NCBI GenBank assembly: GCA_024701455.1 | Contig: JABXYP010000001.1 | Coordinates: 190,001-254,000 of the forward strand | Source of the DNA: Bacillus sp. A301a_S52 | GTDB taxonomy: Bacteria > Bacillota > Bacilli > Bacillales > Salisediminibacteriaceae | Length of the DNA stretch: 64,000 nucleotides | Direction of reading: 5' to 3' | Shown here: piece after piece, positions 63,480 through 64,000 of the stretch | How positions within the stretch are numbered: position 1 is the first letter of the stretch | How the letters are laid out: each line of letters opens with the position of its first letter | Position numbers and translations under genes: made by a program | The notes under the pieces: generated by a model | The model's database searches: none | What the model was told of the DNA's origin: nothing | The model's input: only the letters and a program-made list of their open reading frames with translations

Positions 63480-64000
63480 CTAATAATTAGAGCTATATTT
63501 ATTGCTTCCAGGGAGTTTTTTGATGTTGTTCCAGGATTCGATTGCCTCTTCTCGATTTTTCCCTTGATTATTAGGGTCAGCAAAAAAATCACGAATAAAT
63601 TGATTGTATTCAAATTGAGGCGCGATTTTCTTTTTATATAATGGGTCTTTCTTTCGTTCTTCTTCTTTATACCAAGCATATACAACATCTCGATATGTTT
63701 TTCCAATGTTGCTTTTAAAATAGTTTTGTATATAGGTAGAAAAATGAAAATGAGGGATAATTGTCTTGAAAAAGGCCCTTACATTTTGACTGCAACGATG
63801 GCTTTCCGTAATGACTGTATCAAGGCTTAAATCGATCTGTGGCTGCGACTTACTAATCATCGTTGATTTTCTAATTTGCTTTTTAATCTCCCCTGTTTGA
63901 AGAAATGTTTCAATTCTATCAGAAATCTCTATTTTTGAACCAGAAGCACTTATGCCATTGTTTCTACAAAAGGATTGTAATTCCTCTTTCAACCAATAGA
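63480..64000 (-). CDS. SAP domain / DUF6434 protein, cut by the right edge
   Basis: The frame runs to the window end. Its N-terminus as seen (YWLKEELQSFCRNNGISASG then SKIEISDRIETFLQTGEIKK) is the SAP-type helix-extended-helix with the conserved tryptophan before LKxEL, and the C-terminal half YIQNYFKSNIGKTYRDVVYA with WYKEEERKK is the DUF6434 domain. An in-frame TTG at 63992 could be a start but has no ribosome site, and the homologous N-terminus extends beyond it, so the start lies outside the window. SAP domains bind nucleic acids; role unknown. Confidence 0.7.
   Translation of the reverse strand, partial: YWLKEELQSFCRNNGISASGSKIEISDRIETFLQTGEIKKQIRKSTMISKSQPQIDLSLDTVITESHRCSQNVRAFFKTIIPHFHFSTYIQNYFKSNIGKTYRDVVYAWYKEEERKKDPLYKKKIAPQFEYNQFIRDFFADPNNQGKNREEAIESWNNIKKLPGSNKYSSNY

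Overview
The window reads as the chromosome of a low-GC Gram-positive bacterium of the Bacillaceae. The evidence is AGGAGG-type ribosome binding sites throughout, TTG/GTG starts, CcpA-type cre sites, B. subtilis-like regulators (MhqR-, LmrA-, XylR- and ManR-like) and families typical of Bacillus (YezG and YrhA immunity proteins, PPC-domain and DUF418 proteins). No rRNA, tRNA or CRISPR array was seen. The species cannot be fixed from sequence alone; a soil or saline, plant-polysaccharide-using Bacillus relative would fit.

Layout. 1-1061: tail of a probable polymorphic toxin gene followed by two immunity genes, each preceded by the same 30-bp toxin-tail repeat, then a recombinase relic. 1487-5847: three oxidoreductases with MerR and TetR regulators. 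5848-8387: a gene graveyard (MazE-like antitoxin relic, frameshifted membrane protein) with two intact tiny membrane proteins. 8388-11135: a quinone/thiol-stress regulon (MarR/MhqR-like repressor, nitroreductase, DoxX, WrbA-type flavoprotein) with three copies of an MhqR-type box. 11700-16359: a D-threonate/erythronate-type acid-sugar operon (DeoR regulator, DUF1537 kinase, PdxA2, GntP permease). 16779-21441: exporter, a lipoprotein-like gene, tiny membrane proteins and a secreted orphan. 21702-33547: a complete D-glucuronate island: ROK repressor, TRAP transporter DctPQM, GH31 glycosidase, UxaC, UxuA, fructuronate reductase, KDPG aldolase and KDG kinase. 34423-36230: secreted coiled-coil protein with a probable ATC start, a tiny membrane protein and a frameshifted phage-type integrase. 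36639-39907: a lactococcin-972-type bacteriocin with its DUF1430 membrane protein and ABC ATPase. 40056-43100: XapX protein and a punA-nupC purine salvage unit with an LmrA-like TetR regulator. 43368-47215: repetitive, membrane and secreted proteins. 48356-53814: mannose system manR-manP-manA. 54334-56253: an orphan beta-glucoside-type PTS. 56452-59235: a 927-residue triple fusion (alpha/beta-hydrolase-like, CapA, SGNH). 59715-64000: SDR, SLC45-type transporter, GDPD and a SAP/DUF6434 protein cut by the right edge.

The glucuronate island forms one pathway: TRAP uptake, possible GH31 cleavage of a glucuronide, isomerisation, reduction, dehydration, phosphorylation and aldol cleavage to pyruvate and glyceraldehyde 3-phosphate. 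Its first promoter carries overlapping CcpA and ROK-type sites. The threonate operon follows the kinase/PdxA2 logic that ends in dihydroxyacetone phosphate.

The most unusual non-coding signal is a structured interspersed repeat of about 100-160 bp present in five copies (13792, 21010, 47713, 49341, 51607). It has inverted repeats that vary in sequence but keep pairing, and one copy sits inside the threonate operon. The other items that deserve most attention are the triple-fusion protein, the toxin-tail/immunity array, the lactococcin-972 operon and a set of short membrane proteins.
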